A stretch of DNA of 64,000 bases from Hyphomicrobium sp. ghe19. Its GTDB lineage: Bacteria; Pseudomonadota; Alphaproteobacteria; Rhizobiales; Hyphomicrobiaceae. The DNA is taken from contig NZ_LR743509.1 in NCBI RefSeq assembly GCF_902712875.1, positions 1,116,001 through 1,180,000 of the forward strand. Direction: 5' to 3'. Within the stretch, counting starts at the first letter, position 1. The number at the start of each line of letters is the position of its first letter. The translations under genes were made by a program, and so were the position numbers. Positions 8,358 to 17,350 of the stretch are shown here, one piece after another. The notes under the pieces were generated by a model. That model saw nothing but the letters and a program-made list of their open reading frames with translations. It did no database searches and was not told the DNA's origin.

Positions 8358-9629
8358 ATGACAGCAAAAGCAAGCCGCGTAGCGTGGGCGATTGTCGGCA
8401 TGCTGTGGGCTGTCGCGCTGCTCAATTATCTCGACCGGCAGCTCGTTGTGACGATGCCCGGTCCGATCAAGGCCGATCTTCGCCTGGGTGACGAGAAATT
8501 CGGCCTGTTGTCCTCCGTCTTTCTTTGGGTCTACGGAATCTTTTCTCCCGTCGCGGGCTACGTTGCCGACCGTGTCGGTAAGAAGCCCGTCATTTTGACC
8601 AGTCTCGTTGTCTGGTCGGTCGCCACGGTTGCGAGCGGGCTCGTCAGTTCATTCGAAGGCATGCTTCTTGCGCGCGCGACGCTTGGGGTCAGCGAAGCCT
8701 TCTACATGCCTGCCGCCGTGGCGTTGATCGTCGAATATCACCGCGGACCGACACGTAGCCGGGCAACGGGTTTGCATCTCAGCGGGGTTTACGCTGGATC
8801 GGTGCTCGGGGGCCTCGGCGGCTTCATGGCGGAAGCGTTCGGCTGGCGCGCGGTCTTTCTCGTTATCGGAGCCATCGGCGTCGCGTACGCGCTTTTGCTG
8901 ACGATCATTTTCCCGGCTTCGTCCGACGGCATGCAGTCGGCGGCGCCTGAGGATGTGGACGTTCCTTCGAAGGGCGGCGCCGCGTTCTCGACGCTGCTGT
9001 CGACGCCGGGTTTTCTGCTGCTCCTCGCGATGAACGTGCTCGATGGCGCCGCCTATTGGCCGGTACGGAATTGGCTTGCAGAATTCTTCCGCGCGGAACT
9101 CGGTGTCGATCCGGCGTGGGCGGGCGTTTATGGTCCGATGACGTTCAACGGCGCGGCGTTCTTCGGAATGCTGATTGCGAGCAATCTTTCCGACTGGTGG
9201 GCGGGCTGGAACGTGCGGGCACGCGCGCTTGTCCCGGCCATCGGATTTATCATTGCGGCGCCGTGTCTCTTTCTCATGGGAGCCGTTGAATATGTTCCTG
9301 TCATTCTCGGCTGCATCGTCGTCGCGGGCATGTCGCAAGGGTTTCTCGATGCGAATCTGATGCCGGCCGCGTGCACGGTCGTCGATTTTCGCTTTCGAGC
9401 CACGGCATACGGGCTTCTCAATTTCGCCGGGACGACAGCGGGTGGTGTCATGACATATGTCGGGGGTCGGTTGAAGGAGCAGCAGGTTCCGTTCAGCGCA
9501 ACGTTTCAGTATGCGAGCGGAATGATCCTGGTAGCGGGTCTTCTACTTTTGATGGTCAAGCCGGCAGGGCGGCGGCAGCAATCCACCAACACCCGGGTTG
9601 ATGAAGCTGTGGCTCGCTCAGGGCCTTAA
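8358..9629 (+). CDS. Major facilitator superfamily transporter
   Basis: A 423-residue, 12-segment MFS permease. TM1 carries LLNYLDRQ and the loop 2-3 motif is ADRVGKKP, both typical of MFS members of the anion:cation-symporter/Spinster type that move organic acids or sugars. A central loop of about 20 residues separates the two halves. The substrate is unknown and no catabolic gene is linked. Confidence 0.85.
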   Translation: MTAKASRVAWAIVGMLWAVALLNYLDRQLVVTMPGPIKADLRLGDEKFGLLSSVFLWVYGIFSPVAGYVADRVGKKPVILTSLVVWSVATVASGLVSSFEGMLLARATLGVSEAFYMPAAVALIVEYHRGPTRSRATGLHLSGVYAGSVLGGLGGFMAEAFGWRAVFLVIGAIGVAYALLLTIIFPASSDGMQSAAPEDVDVPSKGGAAFSTLLSTPGFLLLLAMNVLDGAAYWPVRNWLAEFFRAELGVDPAWAGVYGPMTFNGAAFFGMLIASNLSDWWAGWNVRARALVPAIGFIIAAPCLFLMGAVEYVPVILGCIVVAGMSQGFLDANLMPAACTVVDFRFRATAYGLLNFAGTTAGGVMTYVGGRLKEQQVPFSATFQYASGMILVAGLLLLMVKPAGRRQQSTNTRVDEAVARSGP

Positions 9630-9942
9630 GCTTCGCGCAAGCATTATTCCAAAAATACCCTGCGGTTACGCCGATGTAATCTGAACAGCTATAAGTGGAA
9701 GCGGCCGCGGCGGTCGGAGCGGAACGCGACGTTGGGGTTTTTCTCAACATATTGAAAAACATCATAAGTTTTTGGGGCCGTCGGCGAGCCCAATTCTGAA
9801 CCGGCTTCAGCTAAGTTCCGATATTTCTAAAATGAGAGCGCCGGGCGCTCGTATGCTTCCAGGCTTAGCTCATCTGTGTACCTCCTATTAATGCGCCGGT
9901 TTTAACGTCGGTTTTGCTCATGATGATGAACCGGGCAGAGTT
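9630..9942. other. Intergenic region with a minus-strand Shine-Dalgarno/start-stop element
   Basis: About 310 bp with no convincing gene. On the minus strand TAGGAGGT (complement of 9880-9887) is followed seven bases later by ATG-AGC-TAA (9873 to 9865), then a GC hairpin (about 9836-9850). The rest is AT-richer and may carry the promoter of the GGDEF gene at 9943. Confidence 0.35.
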
Positions 9943-11196
9943 TTGCGTGTGGTGGACCGAGTGACGGGTGAATCTATCCCTGCCGGTATCGACTCGACGA
10001 TCGTCGAGCGGACGATCGACTCTGGCTTCCCGTTATTGATGTTCCCCCGGCGGCTCGAGGCCGCATTCGAACGCGAAGGCGCTGCCGAGCGGTGCCGGAA
10101 ACTCGCGATCGGCGGCTTATTCGGCATCGTACTCTACAATCTGTTTTTGATATCGGACCGGCTGACGGCGCCGGATACTTTTGAAATAGCGGTGTGGATG
10201 CGTCTCGGGGTCGTTACGCCGATCGCATTGCTCATAATCGCAGCTCTCTACTTCAATCCCCCCGTTGCCGTGCGCGAATTGCTCGTGGTGGGAGGCTCCG
10301 TCATCCTTGGAGCGGGGAGCAACTTCTATTTGATGCAAGTCACGCACGGTCAGCACCACGATGCCCAGCACCAAGTCATCATCCTGATCCTGCTTTTCGT
10401 GACGATGGTTGAGAGGGTCCGCTTTTGGTACGCGGTCGCGGCGTGTCTCGGGTGTTTTGCAATCCACGCCGCCGCCTTGGCGATGCTTCCCGCCTATCCC
10501 CTGGAATATCAGATATCGTCGAATGCCGTTTTCGGCTGTGCCGTCGTTCTGTCGATCTTCGCCTCGTACGTGCTCGAACGTGAGATGCGGATGAACTTTC
10601 TGCTGTCTCTGCGCGGACGTCTGCAGCGCCGCGATCTCGACCTCGAGACCCGTCGCGATCCGTTGACCGGTCTTCTCAACCGCCGCTCGCTCGACGAAGT
10701 GATCGAGGCTTGCAACCAGAGCAAGGCTGCCGGGCAGGAACTCGCCATCGTGCTGCTCGATATCGACCGCTTCAAGTCATTCAACGACACCGCAGGTCAT
10801 CAGGCTGGCGATGTATGCCTGAAGCGCGTCGCCGGCATCATTCAGAGTGAGCTTCGCGATTACGTCGATGCGGCGTTCCGGTTCGGCGGGGAAGAATTCA
10901 TTCTCGTTCTGCGCGGGATAGATCTTGCAACCGCCGTCAGAATTTCGGAGCGCATCAGGCGCGCGATCGAAGACGCCGCAATTCCACATCCTGCGCTGCC
11001 ATTGGGCGAAGTCGTGACGGTCAGCATGGGCGCCGCGTCCGCCGTTGTGAGCCGCGACATCCGAGTGGGCGTTATCATTGCCGCTGCGGACACCGCGCTA
11101 TACGCGGCGAAGCGCAACGGGCGCAATCAGGTTGCGCCACGTCTGCCGAGCGCAGATATCGTCGAGATGCCGGATCGCAAACTTCGTTCGAAGTGA
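9943..11196 (+). CDS. Membrane-bound GGDEF diguanylate cyclase
   Basis: A 417-residue protein. About six transmembrane segments cover residues 50-215 (an uncharacterised membrane sensor), followed by a GGDEF domain from about 225 to 395. Substrate and metal residues look intact (RRDPLTGLLNRRSL, LLDIDRFKSFND, RFGGEEF), so it should make cyclic di-GMP. The inhibitory I-site RxxD that normally sits five residues before GGEEF is not present (the segment reads RDYVDAAFRF). TTG at 9943 is the longest start; nearby GTG codons are alternatives. Confidence 0.85.
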   Translation: MRVVDRVTGESIPAGIDSTIVERTIDSGFPLLMFPRRLEAAFEREGAAERCRKLAIGGLFGIVLYNLFLISDRLTAPDTFEIAVWMRLGVVTPIALLIIAALYFNPPVAVRELLVVGGSVILGAGSNFYLMQVTHGQHHDAQHQVIILILLFVTMVERVRFWYAVAACLGCFAIHAAALAMLPAYPLEYQISSNAVFGCAVVLSIFASYVLEREMRMNFLLSLRGRLQRRDLDLETRRDPLTGLLNRRSLDEVIEACNQSKAAGQELAIVLLDIDRFKSFNDTAGHQAGDVCLKRVAGIIQSELRDYVDAAFRFGGEEFILVLRGIDLATAVRISERIRRAIEDAAIPHPALPLGEVVTVSMGAASAVVSRDIRVGVIIAAADTALYAAKRNGRNQVAPRLPSADIVEMPDRKLRSK

Positions 11197-11498
11197 AATT
11201 CTCCTTGCGCCGATAAGTCCAGGCCGCCCTTTGCATCGAATTGAATTCGAAGGAACTGCCTAACTACGATGCGAGATAGCTAACCGGCTTGTGCTGCCTT
11301 CGCGGCGTCTTGCTAAACTTCAATGCATGCATATGCGCATTCTTCATGCATCAGTCGATTTCTGACATGCGCATGACGCGTGCGATTTTCTTCACATCTC
11401 TCTTGCCATGTTGCGTTTCTGTTTGTCGCTATTGACCGCGGAACAACGTCACGTCATTTGCGTTGCCTCTGGGGAATAGTTTTGAAGGAAGATCGAAG
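11197..11498. other. Intergenic region, no gene seen
   Basis: About 300 bp that includes a palindrome-rich patch (ATGCATGCATATGCGCAT near 11324-11341 and a further ATGCAT near 11346). Probably the upstream region of the exported protein at 11499. No recognisable operator. Confidence 0.3.
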
Positions 11499-11759
11499 AT
11501 GCAGAGGCTCGCAATTTTTGCGGCGGTGACGCTTGTTTTGTCGTCCGGTAGTGCTTTCGCGGTGAGCCAAGCTGTCAAGGATGCGTGCAGTTCCGACTAC
11601 GCAGCCTATTGCAGCCAGCACAAGGTCGGCTCGGAAGCCGCGAGGCAGTGCATGCGCGAACATCGCAAAATGCTGACGGAGAGTTGCATTCATGCGCTCG
11701 GCAAGTCGAGCGAGGTCACGCAGGCCGACATCGAGCTTTACAAGCGCGAACACCAATAG
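11499..11759 (+). CDS. Small exported Cys-containing protein
   Basis: An 86-residue protein from the ATG at 11499 (GAAGGAAG upstream). Signal peptide about residues 1-22 (ending SAFA). The mature part contains KDACSSDYAAYCSQHKVGSE, QCMREHR and ESCIHAL: four Cys in a pattern like cysteine-rich small periplasmic proteins. Function unknown. Confidence 0.6.
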   Translation: MQRLAIFAAVTLVLSSGSAFAVSQAVKDACSSDYAAYCSQHKVGSEAARQCMREHRKMLTESCIHALGKSSEVTQADIELYKREHQ

Positions 11760-11785
11760 TGAGCCGGTTCGAATATATCCGACGA

Positions 11786-11814
11786 CCGCCGCCTGCTGTC
11801 AGCGGGCGGCGGAT
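11786..11814. terminator. Hairpin between convergent genes
   Basis: GC-rich stem (CCGCCGCCTGCT / AGCGGGCGGCGG) between the exported gene at 11499 and the convergent SDR gene. There is no strong U-run, so it may be only a weak or bidirectional terminator. Confidence 0.4.
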
Positions 11815-11827
11815 TGCTGTGCCCTGA

Positions 11828-12673
11828 TCACCAGCGGACCTTATTCAAAGAAAAAAACCGATTGAAGATTTTACGCACGAGCGTGCTCGGCAATTTGCCA
11901 CGCGCGAAGTGCATGAATTTCGCCGTCGGCCCGACCGGATAGCGAAACCTGGGCCGCTTGGTCTCCAGAGCATTGGCGACGGCTTTGGCGACCTCTGTCG
12001 GGTCCCGGGCAGATTTTGCAACATACGCGTCTACCACAACCTCGAGATGCTGCAGCATGGGAAGGTAGGGGCTCGTCTTTGGGAAGACGCGCGGCGAACT
12101 TTCCCAGATGCTCGTTTTGTACGCTCCAGGCTCGATCAATATAATATCGATATTGAAGTGCTCGACCTCGTAGGCGAGGGACTCCGCCCATCCTTCGATC
12201 GCCCATTTGGATGCGGCGTATGGTGATGTGGCTGGCTGGCCAGAGAATGCGGCCTCGCTCGAGATGATGACGATCCGCCCGTGCCGCTGAGCGCGGAACG
12301 CCGGTAGCAAGCGCTTCGTTAGCGCCAGCACGCCAAAAAAATTCACCTCCATCACATGGCGCACGTGTCGTTCGTCCAGATCCTCGAACACGCCGCCGAC
12401 AGCGACGCCGGCGTTATGGACGACGGCATCGAGAGGGTGATCAGGGAGGCCGAGGCTCGTGACCGCGCGGTCGATAGACTGCGGATCGGTTACGTCGAGC
12501 TGTTCGATCCGGACGTTAGAGCCCGCTCCCGCGGCAGCCAACGCACGGTCGAGCTCGTTGCGTTTTGCGAGGTCGCGCATGGTGGCGACAACGTCCCAAC
12601 CGCGTTTTGCAAGCTCGACAACCGTCACCAGACCGAAGCCGGACGACGTTCCGGTGACGAGAACTGTTGGCAT
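11828..12673 (-). CDS. Short-chain dehydrogenase/reductase
   Basis: A 281-residue classical SDR. The NAD(P) loop is TGTSSGFG (residues 7-14), NAG is at 87-89 and the catalytic pair is Y152/K156 in YAASK, with Ser 138/139 nearby. It is an NAD(P)-dependent oxidoreductase with unknown substrate, probably cytosolic. The C-terminal 60 residues (FMHFARGKLPSTLVRKIFNR) are typical of the retinol-dehydrogenase-like branch. Confidence 0.88.
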   Translation of the reverse strand: MPTVLVTGTSSGFGLVTVVELAKRGWDVVATMRDLAKRNELDRALAAAGAGSNVRIEQLDVTDPQSIDRAVTSLGLPDHPLDAVVHNAGVAVGGVFEDLDERHVRHVMEVNFFGVLALTKRLLPAFRAQRHGRIVIISSEAAFSGQPATSPYAASKWAIEGWAESLAYEVEHFNIDIILIEPGAYKTSIWESSPRVFPKTSPYLPMLQHLEVVVDAYVAKSARDPTEVAKAVANALETKRPRFRYPVGPTAKFMHFARGKLPSTLVRKIFNRFFSLNKVRW

Positions 12674-12914
12674 GATCGAAACACCTCTCGCGGGTTCGTG
12701 TCGTCCAAGAGATTACGTCAGCAACGGGTCGGGGGCGAGGTCGCGCTGTTACCTGGGGAACAGATTCCCGCGCCGCACACGTGCTCAAGTCCGGCTCACT
12801 GGCTTCCGCGTCGCGGTGTCGGTCGCGAAACGCCCTGGCTGTGGACCCGCCGGCTCACAGGTTGGGTGTGAAGCGGCCGACTCCCCGGCGCGACGGCTGG
12901 CTCAGTCGCCGGCC

Positions 12915-13628
12915 TCAGTCGAGAAATGTGACGCGGCCGCTTGCGATGTCATGCATCGCGGAGACGATTTTCAGCTCGTTTGCGGAGACGAGATCGGCGA
13001 GGACGCTGCCCTTTTTCGTGAGATTCTCGGCGCCGAGTTTGGCATTCGAGATGGCCACGCGCTGGACGAAATCATCGTTCTTCGCCGTGTGTTCTCCCGG
13101 CGCATCCTTGTTGGCATCAACGGCGGGGGCGATCTTTGCCAGCAGCTCCGTCAACATGCCAAGTTTGGCGCCGTCGATCGCGCCTTTAACGGCGCCGCAT
13201 TCGCTGTGGCCGAGCACGACAATCAGTTTGGCGCCTGCGAGCTTGGTCGCGAACTCCGAGCTGCCGATGATATCGTCGTTGACGACGTTGCCAGCGACGC
13301 GGGCGCTGAAAATGTCGCCTATCCGCTGATCGAACACGAGTTCAGGGGGAACGCGGGAATCAATGCATCCGATCACGATGGACGCCGGGTATTGCCCGGT
13401 TGCCGTGGCGTGTACTTGCTTCAGGAGATTGCAATTCAGCGTCTTCCCGGAGACGAAGCGTTGGTTTCCAGCTTTCAGACCCGCCAAGGCTTCATCGGGC
13501 GTGATCGCCGCCTGGCGGGCTTTCGTAAACGCCTCGCACTGTCCCGCAGCAAAGGCCCGGTCGAGTGTAAGCAGGCTCGCAGCGATAGCTCCGCTGCGGC
13601 AGAACTGGCGACGTGAAAACATGGCCAT
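12915..13628 (-). CDS. Tat-exported beta-class carbonic anhydrase
   Basis: A 237-residue protein. The N-terminus carries a twin-arginine signal (SRRQFCRSG at 5-13, then a weak hydrophobic stretch to about residue 28), so it should be folded before export to the periplasm. Zinc ligands of beta-carbonic anhydrase are C88, H141 and C144, with the D90/R92 dyad in CIDSR and HSECGAVKGA. It interconverts CO2 and bicarbonate. Export implies a periplasmic role, for example helping CO2/bicarbonate uptake; that role is inferred. Confidence 0.88.
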   Translation of the reverse strand: MAMFSRRQFCRSGAIAASLLTLDRAFAAGQCEAFTKARQAAITPDEALAGLKAGNQRFVSGKTLNCNLLKQVHATATGQYPASIVIGCIDSRVPPELVFDQRIGDIFSARVAGNVVNDDIIGSSEFATKLAGAKLIVVLGHSECGAVKGAIDGAKLGMLTELLAKIAPAVDANKDAPGEHTAKNDDFVQRVAISNAKLGAENLTKKGSVLADLVSANELKIVSAMHDIASGRVTFLD

Positions 13629-13787
13629 CCCCCTTGGTTCGCAGAGGAATCAGCCCGCAAAGCTTGAACGGTGCGCCGCTGCCCCGAAGCACTGTATGCA
13701 CCAGTTCGCGGCGGGAGGTGAGTGCCTTTTTTTGTCGGAGTGAGCTTAAGTGCCGACCGGTTTGGTCGAGCCGACTGCCTGCGGGCG

Positions 13788-14141
13788 CTATAGCAATCGC
13801 AGCGGGTCGGTGTGGCGGCGCGATTTGCCTTCAAAGAACGAGCCGTTTTCCAGCAATAGCCGCTTGTGCACGATGTCAGCGTTGACCGAGCAGGCGGCCT
13901 TGAGCGTCAGCAGGTTTGCGAAAATCTCGCCCGTAACCTCGCCCATCACGGTCACTTCCTCGGATTTGATCGTTCCTTCGATCACGCCGCGTTCTGTGAC
14001 AATGAGCGAGAGGCAATTAACGTCGCCGAGGACGGTCCCATCGATGACGACGGGTCCAGGGTAATCTACGCCGCCTTCAATCGTCGCGGTGCGTGGAATG
14101 GAAAGCGTGCGGCCGATGTTTCCCGGCTTTCGCTCGATCAT
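13788..14141 (-). CDS. Bactofilin family cytoskeletal protein
   Basis: A 117-residue bactofilin: a right-handed beta-helix of short repeats (GGVDYPGPVVIDGTVLGDV, VTERGVIEGTIKSEEVTVMG, EVTGEIFANLLTL), with short disordered ends. Bactofilins polymerise without nucleotide and act in cell shape, stalk or wall-enzyme placement in alphaproteobacteria. It is divergent from the gene at 14340. Confidence 0.85.
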   Translation of the reverse strand: MIERKPGNIGRTLSIPRTATIEGGVDYPGPVVIDGTVLGDVNCLSLIVTERGVIEGTIKSEEVTVMGEVTGEIFANLLTLKAACSVNADIVHKRLLLENGSFFEGKSRRHTDPLRLL

Positions 14142-14339
14142 TGATATCGCCCCATAGCTGATGCCGTTTTCCGCATGGGTACTTTTGGAAAGATTGGTGG
14201 CGAATTTCGGGCCTGACTGAACGATGTGACGTCTGGCCTCAAATTGTTTTTGCGGCGCTTTGCAACTCCGCTTGCGCGTTCGCAGCCAATCGTATTAGCA
14301 ACCGCCCGGAAACCGGCACTAAAAGGAGTCTTGATAGCC

Positions 14340-14627
14340 ATGGCGGACAACACCAATACGAACGCGGCAATCGCGGACCTGAAGCGCGAGATCGCCGAGC
14401 TCTCGGGGCTGTCGCTCGCCACGGGCGTCATCCTCACGCAGCTCCTGCAGAAAATCGCCAGCCGCGAGATGAACCCGCAGGCATCCGCCACCACGATCGT
14501 GTCCAACGCGCGCGCGGCAATCGAGGGCTTCACCTCGAAAGAGGGGTCAGATCCTGTGATGAAAACGCGGGCTCTCGAGGCGGTGAAGCAATACGAAGAG
14601 CAGATCCGCTCGGTGCTTCGGGATTAG
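14340..14627 (+). CDS. Small helical cytosolic protein, unknown
   Basis: A 95-residue, mostly alpha-helical protein from the ATG at 14340, with AAAAGGAG upstream. No signal peptide. Helical segments are about residues 9-45 and 52-92. I do not recognise a family. Confidence 0.55.
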   Translation: MADNTNTNAAIADLKREIAELSGLSLATGVILTQLLQKIASREMNPQASATTIVSNARAAIEGFTSKEGSDPVMKTRALEAVKQYEEQIRSVLRD

Positions 14628-14691
14628 AAATTTTGCTAACAAGCGGCGGTCCGGTTCCATGTCGCGTCTCGCGACTGTTGCCGGCTGCCCG

Positions 14692-14886
14692 CTAGGCCTC
14701 GCGTGGTCTAATCCGCTTCAGGAATTCCCATACCGGCAGAGCGGTCAGGCCGCCGACGAATCCTCCGATGTAGCTCGGCAACGGGAAGTTGAGAATGGCG
14801 AGCCACACGCGGCCGGCAATCCAACTCACGAACAGCATGGCAATGACGGTGATGAGAAGCCGCTGCCAGAAGGGGAGGTGGAACAT
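14692..14886 (-). CDS. Small two-segment membrane protein
   Basis: A 64-residue protein with two hydrophobic helices (about 9-32 and 37-55) and a basic C-terminus (LKRIRPREA). Typical of small uncharacterised inner-membrane proteins. It is convergent with the gene at 14340. Confidence 0.55.
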   Translation of the reverse strand: MFHLPFWQRLLITVIAMLFVSWIAGRVWLAILNFPLPSYIGGFVGGLTALPVWEFLKRIRPREA

Positions 14887-15018
14887 GGCGTGGGTCCGAG
14901 ATGGCTGAGGAATATTGCGAGGCGACCCGTCGATGCGTAACGGCGGGACGTTTCTATCTTAGATCGGGACGTTTGTCCGCATTCGGCTGTTATCTTCGTT
15001 CAGCACGCGCCCTGTCCT

Positions 15019-16191
15019 TCACATACTTCGCGTATATTTCGCATAGAGCGTCTTCATCACCTCCAGCGTGGCGGGATCGGCTCTGGGACCGGCGATATTT
15101 GTCGCCACAACAATCGCCAAGTCACGATCGACATCAACAATGACGGACGCGAAGTTCATGCCGTTCGAGCCGTTGTGCGTCAGCAGCGGTTTATCTGACC
15201 AGTCGAACTTGGACAGACCCCAGCCGAGTGCGTAGGATCCGGTCTTCGGTGTGCCGGGCTTCGGGTTCTTGATCTCCATGTCAACGACCGGCTGATGGAT
15301 GCGCTTCAGTGTCTCCGGCTTGACGAGCGCCGGTCCGCGCTTGCCTTCGCCTGCGTTCCATCCGGCCCAGGTCGCGAAATCCTTGATGCTCATGTGCGCG
15401 AGCCCGGCGGGGCCGAGGGAACTTGGAAGATCCGCCGGTTGGCCCCAGGGAAATGGGGTCACCTTGCCCCTGTCGTCGACGCGGTGGCCGACCGGAGCGT
15501 CGTATTCGCCGAACGTCGCTTGCGCGCCGAGGCCCGCGGTCTTGAGGTCGAGCGGCTTATAAATGCGCTCGAACATCAGCCGCTCCCAAGGCTTGCCGGA
15601 AGCCTTCTCGATCATCGCGCCGGCGATGACATAGCCGAGGTTCGCGTACTGAAATTTGCCCGAATTTCCGAAGCTGGGATCGTGCCTCGAGCCCCACTCC
15701 TTGATCATTCGCAAGCGCCAATCGGTGAGCGAGTGGTCGTGCGCGTCCGCGTCGAAGTAGAGCCTGCCGATCTCTTCGTTGTCAGCCGCCACGCCGCCTG
15801 TGTGCGAGAGAAGCTCGCGCAGCGTGATGGCGCCAAATTTCGGCCGTAGACCGGGGATGACGGGGCCTAGCACCTCGCTGACGGTTGAGTCCCAGCGGAG
15901 CTTGCCTTCATCGACCAGCATGCCCGCGAGCGTCGCCGTCATCGCCTTTGTTTCGGAACCGAGGTGGAAGCGATCGTCGACCGTCACCGGCGCGTCCCTG
16001 CCGGAAACCCGGACACCGACCGCGCCGTCCGCGACGAGCTTTCCATCCTTCACCACCGCTGCTGCGAGGGCCGGCAACTGATATTTGGTGCGGATGGGAT
16101 CGAGGATCGTGTTGAGGTTCTCGTCGGCGAGCGCGGGGCCTGTGCAATTCAAGGCGATGAGCATGGCGAGGACGGTGAAAATGACGCGCAT
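15019..16191 (-). CDS. Exported serine hydrolase, class C beta-lactamase fold
   Basis: A 390-residue protein with a signal peptide (residues 1-22). The nucleophile motif is S79-E-T-K82 (GSETKAMT), the second motif Y-A-N (KFQYANLGY) and the third H-N-G (LLTHNGSNG). This is the pattern of the beta-lactamase/D-alanyl carboxypeptidase/esterase family. Most members are peptidases or esterases of the envelope rather than true beta-lactamases, and substrate cannot be read from sequence. Confidence 0.85.
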   Translation of the reverse strand: MRVIFTVLAMLIALNCTGPALADENLNTILDPIRTKYQLPALAAAVVKDGKLVADGAVGVRVSGRDAPVTVDDRFHLGSETKAMTATLAGMLVDEGKLRWDSTVSEVLGPVIPGLRPKFGAITLRELLSHTGGVAADNEEIGRLYFDADAHDHSLTDWRLRMIKEWGSRHDPSFGNSGKFQYANLGYVIAGAMIEKASGKPWERLMFERIYKPLDLKTAGLGAQATFGEYDAPVGHRVDDRGKVTPFPWGQPADLPSSLGPAGLAHMSIKDFATWAGWNAGEGKRGPALVKPETLKRIHQPVVDMEIKNPKPGTPKTGSYALGWGLSKFDWSDKPLLTHNGSNGMNFASVIVDVDRDLAIVVATNIAGPRADPATLEVMKTLYAKYTRSM

Positions 16192-16362
16192 GAAACACCC
16201 GTTTTTTGTGACGATAGCTCGGAATGCTGCACGCTGTCCCGGTCGACGGCCGATCCGATCGGGGTTTGGTTTAGCGCCGGTTAAGACGACATCTTCCGAC
16301 GGTATCTTAAACGCGAGGGATGCCAGAAACGGCCTTGGATATGCGGCGTGGTCTTATTTGGA

Positions 16363-16376
16363 TTGTCTAAGATCAA
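16363..16376. promoter_or_regulatory. Possible imperfect FNR/CRP-type site upstream of cytochrome c
   Basis: TTGTC-TAAG-ATCAA, where the FNR consensus is TTGAT-N4-ATCAA: the right half-site is perfect and the left half has two mismatches. It lies 80 bp upstream of the cytochrome c start. Weak on its own, but biologically plausible next to a respiratory gene. Confidence 0.3.
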
Positions 16377-16456
16377 TATGTGTCGGGCGCGACGCGGTTA
16401 GGGTCACCTCGACAAAGCGCAACGCAACCTGACAGAGGGGCAAACAGGGGGCAGGC

Positions 16457-16819
16457 ATGGGAAATCTTCGCAATTGTATCCGGATCATCGTGATGGCGCT
16501 CGGCACGCTTGCCGCGGCGGCGCCGGGCTTCGCCGCGCCGCCGGATGATGATGACGCTGCCGCAAAAGGTCTGGCTATCCTCGAGAAGAATTGCGCGCGA
16601 TGCCATGCGCTCGGACTGACGGGTGCCAGCCCGCATCCGCAGGCGCCGCCGTTCCGCGACGTCGTCGAGCGCTATCCTGTGGAGGACCTCGAGGAATCGC
16701 TCGCCGAGGGGATCGTCTCCGGGCATCCGGACATGCCGGAATTCACCTTCGAGGCGGATGAGGTCAACGCGATCGTGACTTACCTCAACAGCCTGAAGGC
16801 GAAAGAGAACGCCAAATAG
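16457..16819 (+). CDS. Exported class I cytochrome c
   Basis: A 120-residue protein with a signal peptide (1-27, ending GFAA). Heme attaches through C46-A-R-C49-H50, with M93 (HPDMPEF) as the likely axial ligand and a C-terminal helix (VNAIVTYLNSLK). A periplasmic electron carrier. It is convergent with a heme-copper-oxidase-like membrane protein at 16843-17223, so a respiratory link is plausible. Confidence 0.85.
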   Translation: MGNLRNCIRIIVMALGTLAAAAPGFAAPPDDDDAAAKGLAILEKNCARCHALGLTGASPHPQAPPFRDVVERYPVEDLEESLAEGIVSGHPDMPEFTFEADEVNAIVTYLNSLKAKENAK

Positions 16820-16842
16820 CGCGTTACGCTCATGAGTTTGCC

Positions 16843-17223
16843 TTAGGCGCGGCGCACGGACGGCCAGGCGACGATCGCGAAAAGGATCATCGACGCCAAC
16901 AGTCCGGTGGAGCCTGCCGCAGCGAAAGGCTGACCCGCTTCGGTGCGTCCCATGAAGATCTGGACGAGGCCGGCTAGCATGACCAGCAGGCTCGCCTCGG
17001 CCAGCCAGAAATGGGCGGCTGCGAGGCGGCTCTTAGCTGCGGCGGGGAAGAGATGATAGAAAAATCCGAATAGCGCGAAGCTGACCCAGCCCACGACGAG
17101 AATGTGCGCGTGCGTCGGCATTTGAGAATGGTCTTCCGTCATGCCCATCACGAGGCCCAGCGTCATGCCGAGCACGGCGTAAATCAGCGCGGATGCGAAG
17201 AAGCGGCTTGCTAATCCGGACAT
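16843..17223 (-). CDS. Four-helix membrane protein resembling heme-copper oxidase subunit I
   Basis: A 126-residue protein with four transmembrane segments. Histidines lie within or next to the helices (MPTHAHILVVGWVSF and FYHLFP), as in short stand-alone proteins annotated as cbb3-type or subunit-I-like. At a quarter of the size of a true subunit I it cannot be a full oxidase. It may bind heme or be an assembly or sensing partner; that is inference. The ATG is preceded by GGGGGAG. Confidence 0.6.
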   Translation of the reverse strand: MSGLASRFFASALIYAVLGMTLGLVMGMTEDHSQMPTHAHILVVGWVSFALFGFFYHLFPAAAKSRLAAAHFWLAEASLLVMLAGLVQIFMGRTEAGQPFAAAGSTGLLASMILFAIVAWPSVRRA

Positions 17224-17350
17224 CGTTGTTCTCCCCCTGAGGTCTGTCTTTTCTGCCAGTAGTGCCCAAATGGCCTTGCATGAACGGTTGGCGAAGGCAT
17301 TTCAGCCGCCTGATTAGCCGTGGCTGATAGATACGACAAGGAGTTCAGTG

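Noticed and set aside
9556..9765. 69-residue minus-strand frame overlapping the 3' end of the MFS gene
   Set aside because: No ribosome site, 74-bp overlap with a solid gene, and no recognisable pattern.
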